Shown here in pieces: positions 1-13,100 of a DNA stretch of 64,000 bases (the first letter of the stretch is position 1; each line of letters starts with the position of its first letter). The stretch is from Phascolarctos cinereus (lineage: Eukaryota > Chordata > Mammalia > Diprotodontia > Phascolarctidae). The translations under genes and the position numbers were made by a program. The stretch covers positions 10,836,001 through 10,900,000 of the forward strand of contig NW_018343955.1 of assembly GCF_002099425.1 (NCBI RefSeq), read 5' to 3'. The notes beneath the pieces are model-generated. The model searched no databases. It was not told the origin of the DNA and worked only from the letters and a program-made list of their open reading frames with translations.

Positions 1-299
1 AATATAAGTGGATTTTTCCCTAAAAGTTAATGGTTTCCTTTCACTTTTCTAAGCTCTTACCTGCTAATGCCCATTTTAGGTAGCCATCAAAGGAAGCCTA
101 ATTTTTGCTTGCTAAAGATTTCTTCCCTAAGAGAGCATCAGCAGGGAGAATGGAGAGGCCTGGGAAGTGGTTATTTTCAAGGTTTGCCCTGTTGACCCAA
201 CAGACAATTGAAGCATTTTGTTTGCTTCTCAAATATTGTACCTGGCTATGGGATTTGGTTTTTATTATTTTAATTTTCCTCAACTTTTGCACTGGCAAG
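1..299. other. TTC23L intron (3' end)
   Basis: AT-rich intron sequence ending in the acceptor actggcaag before base 300. The reading frame open from base 105 into the exon is intron read-through, not coding. I see no repeat here. Confidence 0.6.
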
Positions 300-424
300 G
301 AAGCTTATTACAATCTTCAGAAGTCTGAGAAGAGCATGGAGGAATTATGGGAATGTCATGAAGGCCAGGCCATAGTTAGAGACTTAAAAGTCTCTGAGAA
401 AGACCTCATAATTGCTTTGGGCAG
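300..424 (+). CDS. TTC23L: TTC23L exon a (first in window)
   Basis: 125 bp. Acceptor actggcaag|GAA and donor GGGCAG|gtaaac. It encodes [13 protein letters not shown] through [12 protein letters not shown] and ends two bases into an Arg codon, which the next exon completes. The start AAG|G fits the conserved EAY.NLQK.E start of this exon in the family. Confidence 0.88.
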
Positions 425-1034
425 GTAAACACTTGATTTAGAGAAATTTAGGGTTTTTTGATGGGGCCCATATTGCACATAATCATTCCATGTTATCCTT
501 GTGGAGTAAAAATAAAGCATCCCTATAATAAATTAAGAAAGACGAGTAACTCAGACTCATTTTGAAACAGATCTTTTTCTAAATTATCTTTCTCTTTTGT
601 TGCTAAATCAATACTAGTAGATGAAGAAAGAACACTATTATAGTCAGATGGTTTAGAACTAGAAGGGACTTTCTAAGTTATAATTGGACCTGCTTATCTT
701 TACGCTCTGAGGCCCAAACAGATGGATTGTCCAGGGTCATATAGCTCCAAAATGACAGAAGTCCTTGAACTCAGGTCTTCTAATTACAGTGCTCTTTTCA
801 CTAGATTACACCCCCCCCAAGTACCCAATGTATTTAATGAAGATGGAAGCTAACATACATTTTTATTCAATTTAAACTAGACTAAATTTGCATATGAAAT
901 GCCGTTCACGGTTGGTGGCAGGGAGCAGTGGCAACTAGGTAGTGCAGTGGATAGATTACCAGCCATGGAATCAGATGCAGCCTCAGACACTTACTGTGTG
1001 ACCCTGGGCAAGTTGCTTAACCCTGATCACCTCC

Positions 1035-1116
<82 letters not shown>

Positions 1117-4100
1117 AAAGAAAAGGATAAAGAAAATGGAGCTCATGAAACATTATGAAGGAACAAGTGGAGCCTGAACATAGTTGAATGAGATTACCTG
1201 AGATTTGTAGATTAGTATCGATGAAAGCAAGACTAACCAGTTTGTCAGATAAAAAAAGTGTTTCCCCTCTCCCCAGATTTTTCATTTATTTCCACATGCT
1301 TTCATCAGATGTTTCCCAGAGTCTTAAGGTACTTGGAATGGGAAGCAAATGAATGAGTAGAAAATCAATAAAGTAAACGCAGTACCTCTATCTATCCTCT
1401 CCAGGCAAGAGGGAACTAAGGAGAGCTGAGTCAGCTGGGAAATTTTGGAAACACTGGAATGCTCAGAACTAAATTAAACTGAGCCCAGAGGTGCCTAAAC
1501 TTGTCTGTTGTACAGATACTTTTGTCATGAAGGAAAGTTGATAGGATGATCTACTAACAAAAATGGTAGCTAATTTTGCTCCCCCTTTTTTTTAGATAGG
1601 GAGAAAGGAATCTTTGTTTGTGAGACTTGATTGTTAGGGTTCTGTCTATCTAGGTAGCCTTCACTTGCACTAAAGCTTCCCTATGAGCCTTTGTAAGCCA
1701 ACAACTTTAACTCAGTTGAGATATGTAGTTTAGAGCTAGAACAAAACACATGTGTACTTTAGGAAGTTTTAAAATGATATCCCATTGTGTATTATTGTTC
1801 CATTCATTTTAATTGTGTCCTACACTTCGTGATCCCATTTGGGGTTTTCTTGGCAAAGATACTGTAGTGGTTTGCCATTTCCTTCTCCAGCTCATTTTAC
1901 AGATGAGGAAACTGAGGCAAGCAGGGCTAAGTGACTTGCCTAGGGTCATACAGCTACTAAGTGTCTGAGGCTGGATTTGAACTCTCAAAGATAAATCTTT
2001 CTGATTCTCAGCCCGTTCTCTCTATCCACTGCATCACCTAGCTGTGTATTACTAGCTATTGTATGAAGGCTTTGGACCTACACTGTTAACACAGGGATAT
2101 ACCTGTGAGCCATGGTGAGTAGAATTTTGTAAAGTTCAGTGGATTTGGTGTCAGAGAAGCTAGTTTAGGTTTCTAATTCTTCTAGTTTCTAAGTGAGCAA
2201 ATCAGCTAATTTATCTGTGTCAATTTCCTTACCTACAAAATGAAAGAGTTGGGCTCTAAATGGTCTCTTAAGTCCCTTCCAGCTCTAAATCCTAAAAAGC
2301 CTAGCCACATTTATTTTCAAAAATAATATCAAAGGGCCTTAGATGATATGCCTCCTTGTCACCATCCTCATGTATAATTACATTTTAGGTATTTAAATGC
2401 TTTGCCTACCAGTAGTCTGGGTTTCAGTGGGGTAGAATAAAGGATCAAATGTGCTAATATATGTAAATTGCTTCCAAACTTTAAAGTGCTATATAAATGC
2501 TAGCTATTAGTAAGAAAGAAACACTCCTTGAGAACTGGATTGCTTTGTTTTCAGTTTCAGTGCCTAGGGAATTGCCCTACACATTAGTAAACATTTAATA
2601 CATATATGCCAATGAATAAATAAATAGGCATTGAATCAAATGGAACAGTTAAATTGTGAGAGCTACTCCAGGCTTCCTCATGGCTAAGCAGAGCAGAGCA
2701 GCCCTGAAAAGGCTCATTGGCCCGGCAGCTCCCACTTCATATATGTATTTATGTCATGCTGAGGGAAATGCTGTGGTTTAGATTGACTGAGGTCCTAGGC
2801 CCAGAGTACACCAAAGAGTTGAACAATAAAGCTTCTGCGTCATGAGGTCAATGGTGATTGTACCGTTGTAAACAATTTCTGAGCCTTTCCCTGTTCTCCC
2901 TGGTGGGTCTATGTCAGAGGCCATGAGCTCTGGACAAATGTGGGCTATAGGAGCCATTACTTCCCATGGAGCTTCTTAATTTGTGGCATGTGTCTTCCCT
3001 CTCTATTTTCCGGGCAGAGCTGCTTTGCAACTTCACCGATTGAACTTGTCTGTGAATTACTTTGAAAAAGCAATCACCCATGTTATCTCTTCCAAGGGCG
3101 ATTCCACATCAGAACTGATCAGCCTGTATCAGGAAGCTGCACAGGTTGAACAGCTCAGGAAAAACCATGACCGAGCCATTGAACACTTGCTGCAGGTAAG
3201 TGAATTGGTTAGAACCCCAGGTTCTTGCTACTTGGCCTTCATAGCTACGATGTCAAGGAAGCTAGAGACCTGAAAAAGAGGGCAGAGTAGAATTGTCTCT
3301 GTTCTGCTCATTTGACTGAAGTCCCAAACCTGCCAGGGAATCCTTCCATCAGCTTCTCTTTGATTAACTGAATTGAGTGGATGGTTTCAGGATGAAACCT
3401 AATGTAGAAATGCTACCTGAACCAGATTCAGTTCAATCATAGGATCTGTGATTTTAGAGATAGAAAGGACCTCAGGTACTATCTAGGTACAGCCCTTCAT
3501 TTCACAGATGAAGAAACCGAGGCCCAGGGAAGTTACCTGATTTGGCCAAGACTACCATAGGTGGTGCCAGAGGCAGGGTTTAATCCAGGTCTCATGCTTC
3601 TAGAATCATAGCTCCGAATGAGATAACATTTGTAAAAGAACATGTTGTTGTTCAATCGTATCCAACTCATGTCCCTGTGGACCATACCATATGTAGAGTT
3701 TACTTGGCAAAGATACTGGGTAGCTTGCCATTTCCTTCTCCAGTGGATTAAGGCAGAGATTAAATGACTTGCGCAGAGTCACACAAACTAGTAAGTGTCT
3801 GAGATCAAAATTGAACTCTGGTCTTTCAAATTCTAGGCCCTGTCCTCTATCCACATAGCACATGGTAGATTTTATGTAAATGCTTATTCCTTTTCCCCTT
3901 CCATCATACCATGTTTTCTCCTATCTAATATGAAGTAGAAGTTTCTGTTATGTTCTGTTGTCTCCAGGAAGCTAGAAGCCAAGTTTGTACCTTCCCAACA
4001 GCAAGAGTAATTGGTAACAACTGAATTTAAATTGTTAACAAGTAGAAAACTTTTAAAATGCTAAGTCATGATAATTTGGTGTGATTCCATCACTTGACCT

Positions 4101-7100
4101 TTAATCTAGTGTCTGGTTATATTTCTAGGTATAAGGATAGATGACAAGTGTTTTATCTAGAGTTAACTAATTTGCCCACATTCCAGGACAAAAAGAAAAA
4201 AAACCCTTTGGAAAGAACAATGAGACTTTCCCATGAGAAAAGTTTAGGGAGCTTTTATATATGCACTACCTAAAAGGACAGGTAGATTACATTTAACCTT
4301 TCCCCCATATTCTCCAGTACTCTTAAGGGGGTATGGGGTTTCTATGTCGTTGTTCAGTCATTTTTCAATCATGTCTGACTCTTCATGACCCCATTTGGGA
4401 TTTTCTTGGCAGAGATGCTAGAGTGGTTTGCCAATTTCTTCTCTAACTCATTTTACAGATGAAAAAACTGAAGTAAGCTGGGTCAAGTGACTCGCCTAGG
4501 GTCACCTAGCTAGTAAATATCTGCGGCTAGATTTGAACTCAGGAAGATGAATCTTCCTGGCTCCAGGCCTGACTCTATCCACTGTGCCACCTACCTGAAG
4601 TTTCTAGGCAGTTTCTGGGAGTTTCTAAGTTCTCTGCAAATGGCACTAGTCTGCACTGATGGTGTTCCCACAACTGTAGGGGGGAAGGTTCCCAGCTCTC
4701 CAGTTCCGTTTAGCTACTAACACTTACTCTAGCTTTTACACAGAAATATTTACTTCAAAAGGCATAAGCACAAACATACAAACTTATTCCTCCAACATGT
4801 GAGAGGCATAATCCTCCCCTAGTACCACCAGCATCACCAACACCACCACTACCACCACCACCTTAGCTCTGAGAAGGGAAGAGGGGTAGGTTCATAGTTT
4901 ATATAAATATGTATGTGCACATACACATACTCACGTATATGTATATGTGTATATGTGTAGTTATATATACATATATAACAACACATACATATATGTAAAA
5001 TGTTACTTTTATTTACATTCTATACCAATCTCTTCTGAAAGTGTGATCCATTGATCTTTGGTGAGCCACAGGAGTTTTTCAGGGAGGGGAAAGGAGGAGG
5101 GAGTAAGTATTTATTAAGGTACTGTGCTAAACACTTTACAAATATTATCTCATTTGATCCTCACAACAATCCTGGGAGGTAGGTGCTATCATTATCCTCA
5201 TTTTACATTTGAGGAAACTGAGTTAAGTGACTTGCCCAGGGTCACACAGCTATTTAGTGTCTGAGGCTGGATTTGACCTCAGGTCTTCCTGACTCCACTG
5301 GGCCCAGTGCTCTTATCTTACTGCACCATTTAGCTACTTCTGGGTCGTCTCATGACATTAATCTTTGTAATAAGGTAATGTCTATTTTCTTGATTCTGGT
5401 GTGAATTCGTAATTTCATAAAGGAGAAAGGCTCTCATTGATGCCTTACCACCAGTTCTGGGAAGCGTTTTTGTGCTTGGTTTTGTTTTTGATGGTGGCAT
5501 CACCAAATGATGGTAGCCCTCATCAGATGGTGAACAGATGGGATAGGTTATCCTTGGCTGAGAACATTTTGGCTGATCAAGTAGCTCATAATCTAAAAAA
5601 GGTAGTAAGTATTTCAGTCAATCCACAAGGATTTGTGATTACCTACTATGCATAAGAATAGCAGTTAACACCATGCCTTGCCAGTAGTAGGCATTTAGTA
5701 GATAATTGGTTGGTTGAATGAATGCTCACCATCATTAGGCTTTGTGAGGGATAAATACAGGGAGTGGTCTCCAGGAATTTATAGACTGACTGAGAACATA
5801 AAACAAGTACATAGGACAGCAAAAGAACATTGAAAAATATTGAGCAGGGAACCCAGCCCCTAGAGTTGTGGGAACACCATCAGTGGGGACCAGTGCCATT
5901 TGCAGAGAGCTTAGAAACATAAAGAAGTCACGTGGTAATGACCACAATTAGAATTCAGAGAATGCAGAGATCTTGTGGTATTTTTGCTAACTTTAGTGGT
6001 CTTGAGCTGCTTTTCATTTCTGGTGGGATTGGATTAGAAGGTTTGCCTTTTTCTTTATTCTTCAGACCATTACTTTGTCCCTCTTATGTTCAGTATGATC
6101 AGTTAACCAAAAGTCTAGACTTTATTCTTATTATAGATTTTATTAAAATTTTAAAAAAATATGGAAGCACTATTACATGGGTGCTTTCTTTGAGCTAATT
6201 AGTTAATATCTGTATTTTTATTCCAGGCTCATTCTATCTGCGTGGCTTCATACAAAGAACTCAGTGCTGAAGCTGCTAAGACAGGTTTCTTGCTAGCTAA
6301 AGCTTATGCCATGTCTGGAGAGCCACAACACAAGGGTATGTAGGTGAGATGGGTTTATATTTAGCATAATTTCCCAATCCATTAAGGTAAGAGAGGACAA
6401 TACTTACCTTTTGGAAAAGCTCCTTGTAAACATGTGCACATCACATTTGGTTACAAATAATATTTAAAGTAGATTAAGGACAGCGATTTAGACAGATATT
6501 ATTGTATATAACTAACATTTTCCAAGGAAATTGCATGAAATATTACATAAGAAGGAAAGCAGTAAGTAGTTGAATTTAAGCATATTTTTTAAAATACTTG
6601 CATCTAGATCTTGAATAAAATTGTTGCCAATTTTAGGTTGCTGAAACTGTAAGCACTATGTATTCAGACATAGTAATAAAGGCATTTGGTAATGCATACA
6701 TTTCAAGCAAAAAAAGTCCATAAGAGTGAAAAATCACCTTAGGTATTGATTACTCCTTCTATATTCTAAATCTTTGATTTCTATTTTTATTTCCTTAGGC
6801 ATTCAGCAACATTGACAAAAATAAACAGGCTGTCTTTTTTTTTTTAAAGGCAACTGGGGTTAAGTGACTTGCCCAGGGTCATATGTTTGGTCTGAGGCTG
6901 GATTTGAACACAGGTCCTCCTGACTTCTGAGCTGGTGCTCTATCCACTCTGCCATCTAGCTGCCCCACAGATTGTTAATGGGAGATAATTTAGTTCTACA
7001 CGACTGTGAATTTCATATTGGAAAGGGAGAGTAGATCAAGGAGTTTGGTGACAAGAATTAAAAATACTGTGTTCTCTGCCCCTACACTGTAAGCTAATCC

Positions 7101-10100
7101 AAAGTTTTGGCCTTTCTCTGGTGCCTTGGACCAACAAGAAATAGTATCATTCACAAATGGGAGTGGGAATACACTTGTAGTAGCTGAACTCCATCTGGAC
7201 TTGTATTTTTTTAAAAAAAATAAGATATTAGACTTTGTGAAGAATGTAGTTTTTTTAAGTCAATGGAAAAGACATCTTTATATTTTCACTATTATTTATT
7301 TCAGTAGACATACTTTAGGATGGAGGGCAAAGTAAATATTTCATCCTATGTCACTGGATAAAGTTTTCCAGTGATTCTGCTGCCTTTTTTTCTTCATTTT
7401 CATGCACATACATTAGTATGTACTAAGTAATCTTATGTTTGTGTTGTGTTCACTGCCTTTTATTATTCTGTGGAACTTAGTGTATTCATGAATAGTGGGT
7501 ATTTGTGTCAAGTTATTATTTTTTTTAAAGAATAAAGAAGTTCATGTCTGTAGAGTTGGGTAATTTCAACTTTTCATATAATGAAAATTTGGTAGGTAAT
7601 TTTATTTTAGGTCTAAATTTAAGCCATAACTGTGCCTTTACAATAATTGCAGACAACAGTTTTATATCTTTACTACTCAGTGTTAACTTTACTTAAAGGA
7701 CTGGCCCCCCTAACACTTAAGAATTCCATACACCTGTGCTCTGATGGACCCCTGGGTTATGAGAATCCCCACTCGTGGGTTTTCCTTATAGTAAAAATCT
7801 GATATCATGATCTCCTGAAGCCTTGACTGAAATCTGCCCAAGCAATTGCTCCATTTCTTTTCAGATGCTGCTGAGCTGTATTTTACAAACAGCCTCAAGG
7901 CATACCAAACTGCGCTGGGCCCAGATAATTATTATACATTGTGTGCCACTGAGGAATTCAGCAAATGGCTTCTCCAAATTGGAGAAAAACAGGTAATCAT
8001 GAAAGAGCAGTTATAAGTCTTGATCTCTAGGATTTACGCTTATTAGGATCTCAGAATTTTAGAGCCCGGAGGGAGTGGTGGTGGTAATGGTGGAAGGGGA
8101 GAACCTTTTAATTATTTATCACAATTATTCACTTCAGCTGTAGCAACACATTCAATAACCTAGAATCGTAGAGCTGAAAGGGACCTTAAGGATCACCTGG
8201 ACCAACCCCTCCTCCATCATTTTACAGAGGAGGAAACTGAGGCCAAAGAAGGTTAAAAGACTCACTCCAGGTCACATACAGCTGGTTACTAGCAGAACCA
8301 GAATCATGGTCTCCTGTCCAAGGCCAGTGTTCTTTCTATCACCTAGACAGTGTCTTCTGGGTGACATATAATCTGAGTGATACTAGGAAGTTTCTCTTTC
8401 CTCAAAAATATCTCTGCTGAAATCAACCTTAAAAACTAATTTGGGGGGTGGGGTGGGTGGGTAAAGTGGGCTTTATCTTTCAAAATGGAAATATCTCTGG
8501 GAGAGTTGATCCAGACTATCTAGTCGTCGTCCCCCCCCCATCTTAGTTAAATCCCTGAATCTCTACCAAGAGCTGTCTGAGATAATCGGTCTCAAGAGAA
8601 GGGCAGTTGGGTTGAGGGGTAGGGCCAATGAAGGAAGGAGACCCAAGTAATTTCTAAGTGTAGGGTGATTCTGGGTTGGCAGGCCAGGCCTGAATGGGGT
8701 CTCTGGGAGTCTTTAGAAAGCTAGAAGGCAGCTTGCATTGGGTACCTAAGAGACAGAGGAGACAGAATGACAGGAGATAGGAGAGAAGCATAGAAAGGGA
8801 AGTGACACCAAGGATCTACTCCACATTTTTTGTTTGAGCTAGAAGCAATAGATCCCCAATAGTGAGGAAGCAAAACAGCAGTATGAACAAAATCCATGTC
8901 CACTTCACTTTCCAGTAAATCCTTTTCCATCTTCTTCAGGGCTCTTTTTTGGATGGAGATGACAGTCCCTACAGTAAGACACTATTTTGCAAGTTTCTTC
9001 TAAATCCTAACCAGGGCAAAAATCATGAACTACTTCGAGCCTTTAATGTCAGATGGAGATAATAGCATAAACTACAGGACCTTTTTCAGGTGGATAAAGG
9101 AATTATAGGCTTAGAAGAGTATCCTTGGTACCCTTCTATGAGTAAAAGGTAGTATAGTGACACTTTTTCTATACTCATTAAAATCTTGACTGTAAAACAG
9201 TGAGACTGTAATTTGTAATAAGTGTCACATGATCTTCACACATGTATATTTAAAAATTCTTTGGGCAGTCTTTAAAATTTTAAGTTTTTAATGACATCAA
9301 CTAAGGTTTAACGATTAGGGAGGATGTAAGATATCCTTCAGTGACATGGCAAACGTGTTTGGTTAGCATACCTGTTTTACAATTTGTTTGAAGTTAATAA
9401 CCCACAGGGTCATTGAACAGAATTTTATCTATGGCTGCATTTATCAAGGAATTTTGTATGATTACAGCATGCTTAACAAGGAACTCTTTTTTTTTTTAAG
9501 GTTTCATTTTGCTCTACCAAGTCAAATGCCTTTAAAAAAAATTAACAATCAATATAGCAGAATGAGTTTTGTATTCTCTCCACCTTACAGTCAACTGTAT
9601 GAATGTAAAGATGTGGTCCATTGTAGAGATTTATTTGCAAAAGCCTTCCTGTTCCCAACTCATTTCCATTCAGTAGAATGCAAATTCCATGAAGGCAGAG
9701 ATTTTTTTTTTTAGTCTTTGTATCCTCAGTGCCTAGCACGAATTCCTTGTAATATAGTCACTTGATAAACGGTTTTAAAAATTGAATTGAAAGATAAACC
9801 TCAAAACCTATACAAATCATTTTATCAAGATTTTATGAAGATGAGAAAAGTAGCCAAATGGGTCATTAGTTATTGATGCTTCCTTCAACCATTTGTTTTT
9901 GATCATGGTTTCCCCCCCCCCCCAATTCCTTTGTTATTTTTCCTTCGTGAGATTTCTATAAAAAGATCCCTCGGTGCTTTCAAGAGAATGTTGCCTCTCA
10001 TGTGGATTTCCTTGGTGTTTACTTGGTTTGATCCAACTGCTTTTCTTTATCTAATCTTTAATGCTCAGTCAGCTTCCTTCTCTGCCTGGGAGACTAAGGT

Positions 10101-13100
10101 TTTTAGACTCCACATGGCATGGCTTCTTTGTTAGTGGAAAATAAAAATAGAGCATTATAAAAACACTGACCAATTTCTTTCTTTTTCTCTTTGTTATCTC
10201 CCTCCTGATTTCATCTATTAATGATCTTGGGGTGGTGTGGCTCATTTGGGTCTATTTTGGTCATTTTGAAGTGTGTTTTTCTATGAAGTGACATGGTAGT
10301 AATTTTCTGTCATATTTTGTATTGTTTAGTGTTTGTTTTCTAAACCAGTGTAGCCTGTTGATTCCTTGTCTCTCTGGAAAGGAGGTAAAGTGTTTGCTAA
10401 TATTCAACTTTTACAGGAAATAGTAATAATCATATAAATGACTTTGTCTTTTTTCATTTCCTTTTTTTTCATTAATGGCTTGTTTGAATAAGTGAGGTTG
10501 AATCTATAAAATTATTCACGATTTTCTCCCTTTTTAAGCCTCTGTCCTAATGTGCTATTGATTTTTGGCCTTTGCTTTAACTAGTTCTGACAGCACACAG
10601 ATGGCTGATTCTAATCTGATTCCCTCATCAGTTAACAAGTCATTTCCTGTAAAGATATAGTCAGTTTCATGTTTTAATGATTATGATTGGTGCTCACCAT
10701 GTCCTTCACTGCCCAGCTATCTTCAGATAAAAATATTCATAGCTATGGAGATTCTCAGTCATTTACAAGGCTTTGGGCTATTTTGTTTCTCAAACTTCAG
10801 CCAAATTTTCCAACATACTTTTTATAATTCTCACCAGTCCTCACTTCCTCATTGCAAAGTCACCGTGCATCAAAGTATATGTTGACTTAGTTTGGAAGAT
10901 CTTTTCATATTCTTTATAGAATCATCCTCTACAGTATATCAGATTCAATTATTAGAATTTTCTAAATGTTCCTAAAACCTGGTACATAAACCATAGTCAT
11001 CTTGTGGTCATTTTTTTTCTTACCACAAGCCCTGAAAGACAAAATAGTCAAATGTCTTTGTGTTGATTTTGAGAATATAATGAAACCAGTGATGACAGGT
11101 CCTTTGTTTGCCTCTCTTAAGAAAAACCTGTGATCCATCCTTCCATTTAACTATATCTTTCTTTTGGTTAGGTTAATTGCAAGAACATTAATATTATTCA
11201 TGTGGTTCACTTCTTCCAACTTATTTGTTGGTCTTTAGAAAAGGACTTCATATTCAGAATGCCTATTATAGTAAAATTCTACCATTTTGGTCCTCTTCAA
11301 GAATGAAGGACAACAATTAACCATTGACTCCAGGCTCAACTTTTATACCTTGGTTTCTTGAGTACCCAAAGCCAACTCAGCTTCCTCTTAACCATGGTTA
11401 TTGTTCTCACTCAAAGGAAAAAATGAACACAAAGAATGCATTTTATTCCTGGCCTTTTCACTTACAAGGCTCATGGGGATCATCATCAGAAAACTTGCCC
11501 GGAAATTGAACCTTTGACCTTTCTCTTGTATTCAAGGCAGAATGTAGTGAGCAAGAAAGCTTCCAATCATGAGATCACATGTGACTGACCCAAACTAACC
11601 AACTTTCACCTTCCTCCTTCCACTGTGAGAAACATCAGGGACCCTGTAAGAACTCAACATTTACTTTATTGAATTCAAGGGAACTGCACTGAGGGAAATC
11701 ATTGTCATCCTAACTTTGAAATGTGAAAATAATGTTTCCTTTTTCCATTTCTACCTTAATGACTACTGTTTAAAAACTGACAAAAATTTATTTTTAAGGA
11801 ACTGGGGAACAAAATTTTAAAAGCTCAGAATGCTTTACCACTGGTCAGGCACAAATACGTTCACAAAAATGTGAACATTTGGGGCAGATTCTCAAAATTT
11901 ATACATAGGATGTGATTTCCTACTAAATAACACTTTAATTTCCCCCCTTTAAAAAACAGAACAAAACCAGAATCTAAAGCTACTAGTTTATTTTGTTTGT
12001 TTTTGGGGAGGTGGGGGAGTGGGGCGGGGGGGGGTTTCTATACTTTGAGAATGGCAAAGACTATTCCAGAGCCTTGGGAAGCATGGGAGAGAATTAGCCC
12101 TTTCTCTGGCATCTTAGTTATACCTTCTCTAGAGCCCATAGGGATGAATCAATTGGCAGCCAATGTGTTCCTTCAAACATATCACACTAATGGCTTATTT
12201 TCATTTCCTAGGAGGCTTATAAACTTCTGAAGAACTCACTGAAGTCCCAACTGATGAGCTATGGTGACTATAGTGAGAAAGTGGCGGAAACTTTCTATAT
12301 TCTGGGCAGCATCTGCCTAGCCAAGGGAGAAATAAAAAAGACCACTCAACTACTAAGGAAGGTGATTTCCAATTTTGTTTTGTTTCATCAGTCCAACTCT
12401 GATTACGAATCTGTACCACAAACCTCTAATGTGGATGTTTTTGGAAGGCTGTTCACGTCCCTTTGAACTTTAGCAAAGGCTTCACCTAAATCACCCCATA
12501 CTGAAGAAAATCCGCTTGGAAGAATGAGAGTGCCCTTAGTACTTGATAGTTGTAGGGTCCTATCAGATAGAGATTGAGTGACTTTTGTTTTTCAGTAGCT
12601 GGAGAGGGGATTTAGTGTCTCTTCCACAGAACAAAAGGAGCTAATAGTTCCCTTTCCCCTTCTTATCCTGCAAATCCAAGACTTTTCAAGAAAGAGCTGA
12701 AGATTCTCACTGTTTGTAAATTCTACAGAGGAATTAGAATAGAAGGAAAACAAGGAGACTATAGAGAGGGAGGTTAGAGCCCTCTAACCTGTGGATGGCC
12801 AGAGCCAAACAGAGCAGGCTAGAGAAAGGAGCGTCAGAATTCAAACAGAAGTTTAATTTCAAAGTGAGCAAAATGGCTTTCAAGCAAGGAGGGATCTAGA
12901 CACATGTGCCAGGCCCCTGCCCCTAGTCGGGGGACTCGAGGCAGTGGGGCTAACCTCGATTTATACACTTGAGGCTAGACAAAGAGTCAAACAGTGTAGT
13001 GTAGCAACAGCGGTGAGGAATAACAGCAACAGTGAGGCAAGGTTATCTAGTGACAAAAAGCCTGTTCATAGCAGGGCTTCATGTCTGGGCCTGTTGGTGC

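Larger units (their letters stand above)
425..3017. other. TTC23L intron
   Basis: 2.6 kb intron holding MIR-like fragments (655-810, 2125-2300), a WSINE1 copy with an (AG)n tail (920-1113) and a reverse MAR1 SINE (1800-2045). The rest is AT-rich with nothing recognised. Confidence 0.7.
3196..6226. other. TTC23L intron
   Basis: 3.0 kb. It contains a MIR-like fragment (3435-3605), two reverse MAR1 copies (3643-3858, 4348-4596), an inverted pair (4620-4695 and 5838-5925), TA/TG-rich sequence (4905-4996) and a reverse CORE-SINE (5085-5335). The open frame at 5437-5655 matches nothing I know. Confidence 0.7.
7993..12211. other. TTC23L intron
   Basis: 4.2 kb. It contains a MIR-like fragment (8160-8360), an L2-type 3' end (9560-9790) and a decayed reverse RTE LINE (about 9990-11320). 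The stretches 8400-9380 and 11330-12000 show nothing recognisable apart from a G-rich run at 12003-12034. Confidence 0.65.

Noticed and set aside
105-299. N-terminal extension of the first TTC23L exon (hydrophobic WLFSRF..LVFIILIFL)
   Set aside because: Homology starts only at EAYYNLQK, where an AG acceptor lies. The hydrophobic part is intron read-through and not a membrane segment.
899-1285. Open frames over the (AG)n array on both strands
   Set aside because: They are poly Arg-Glu and poly Leu-Ser translations of a microsatellite joined to a SINE.
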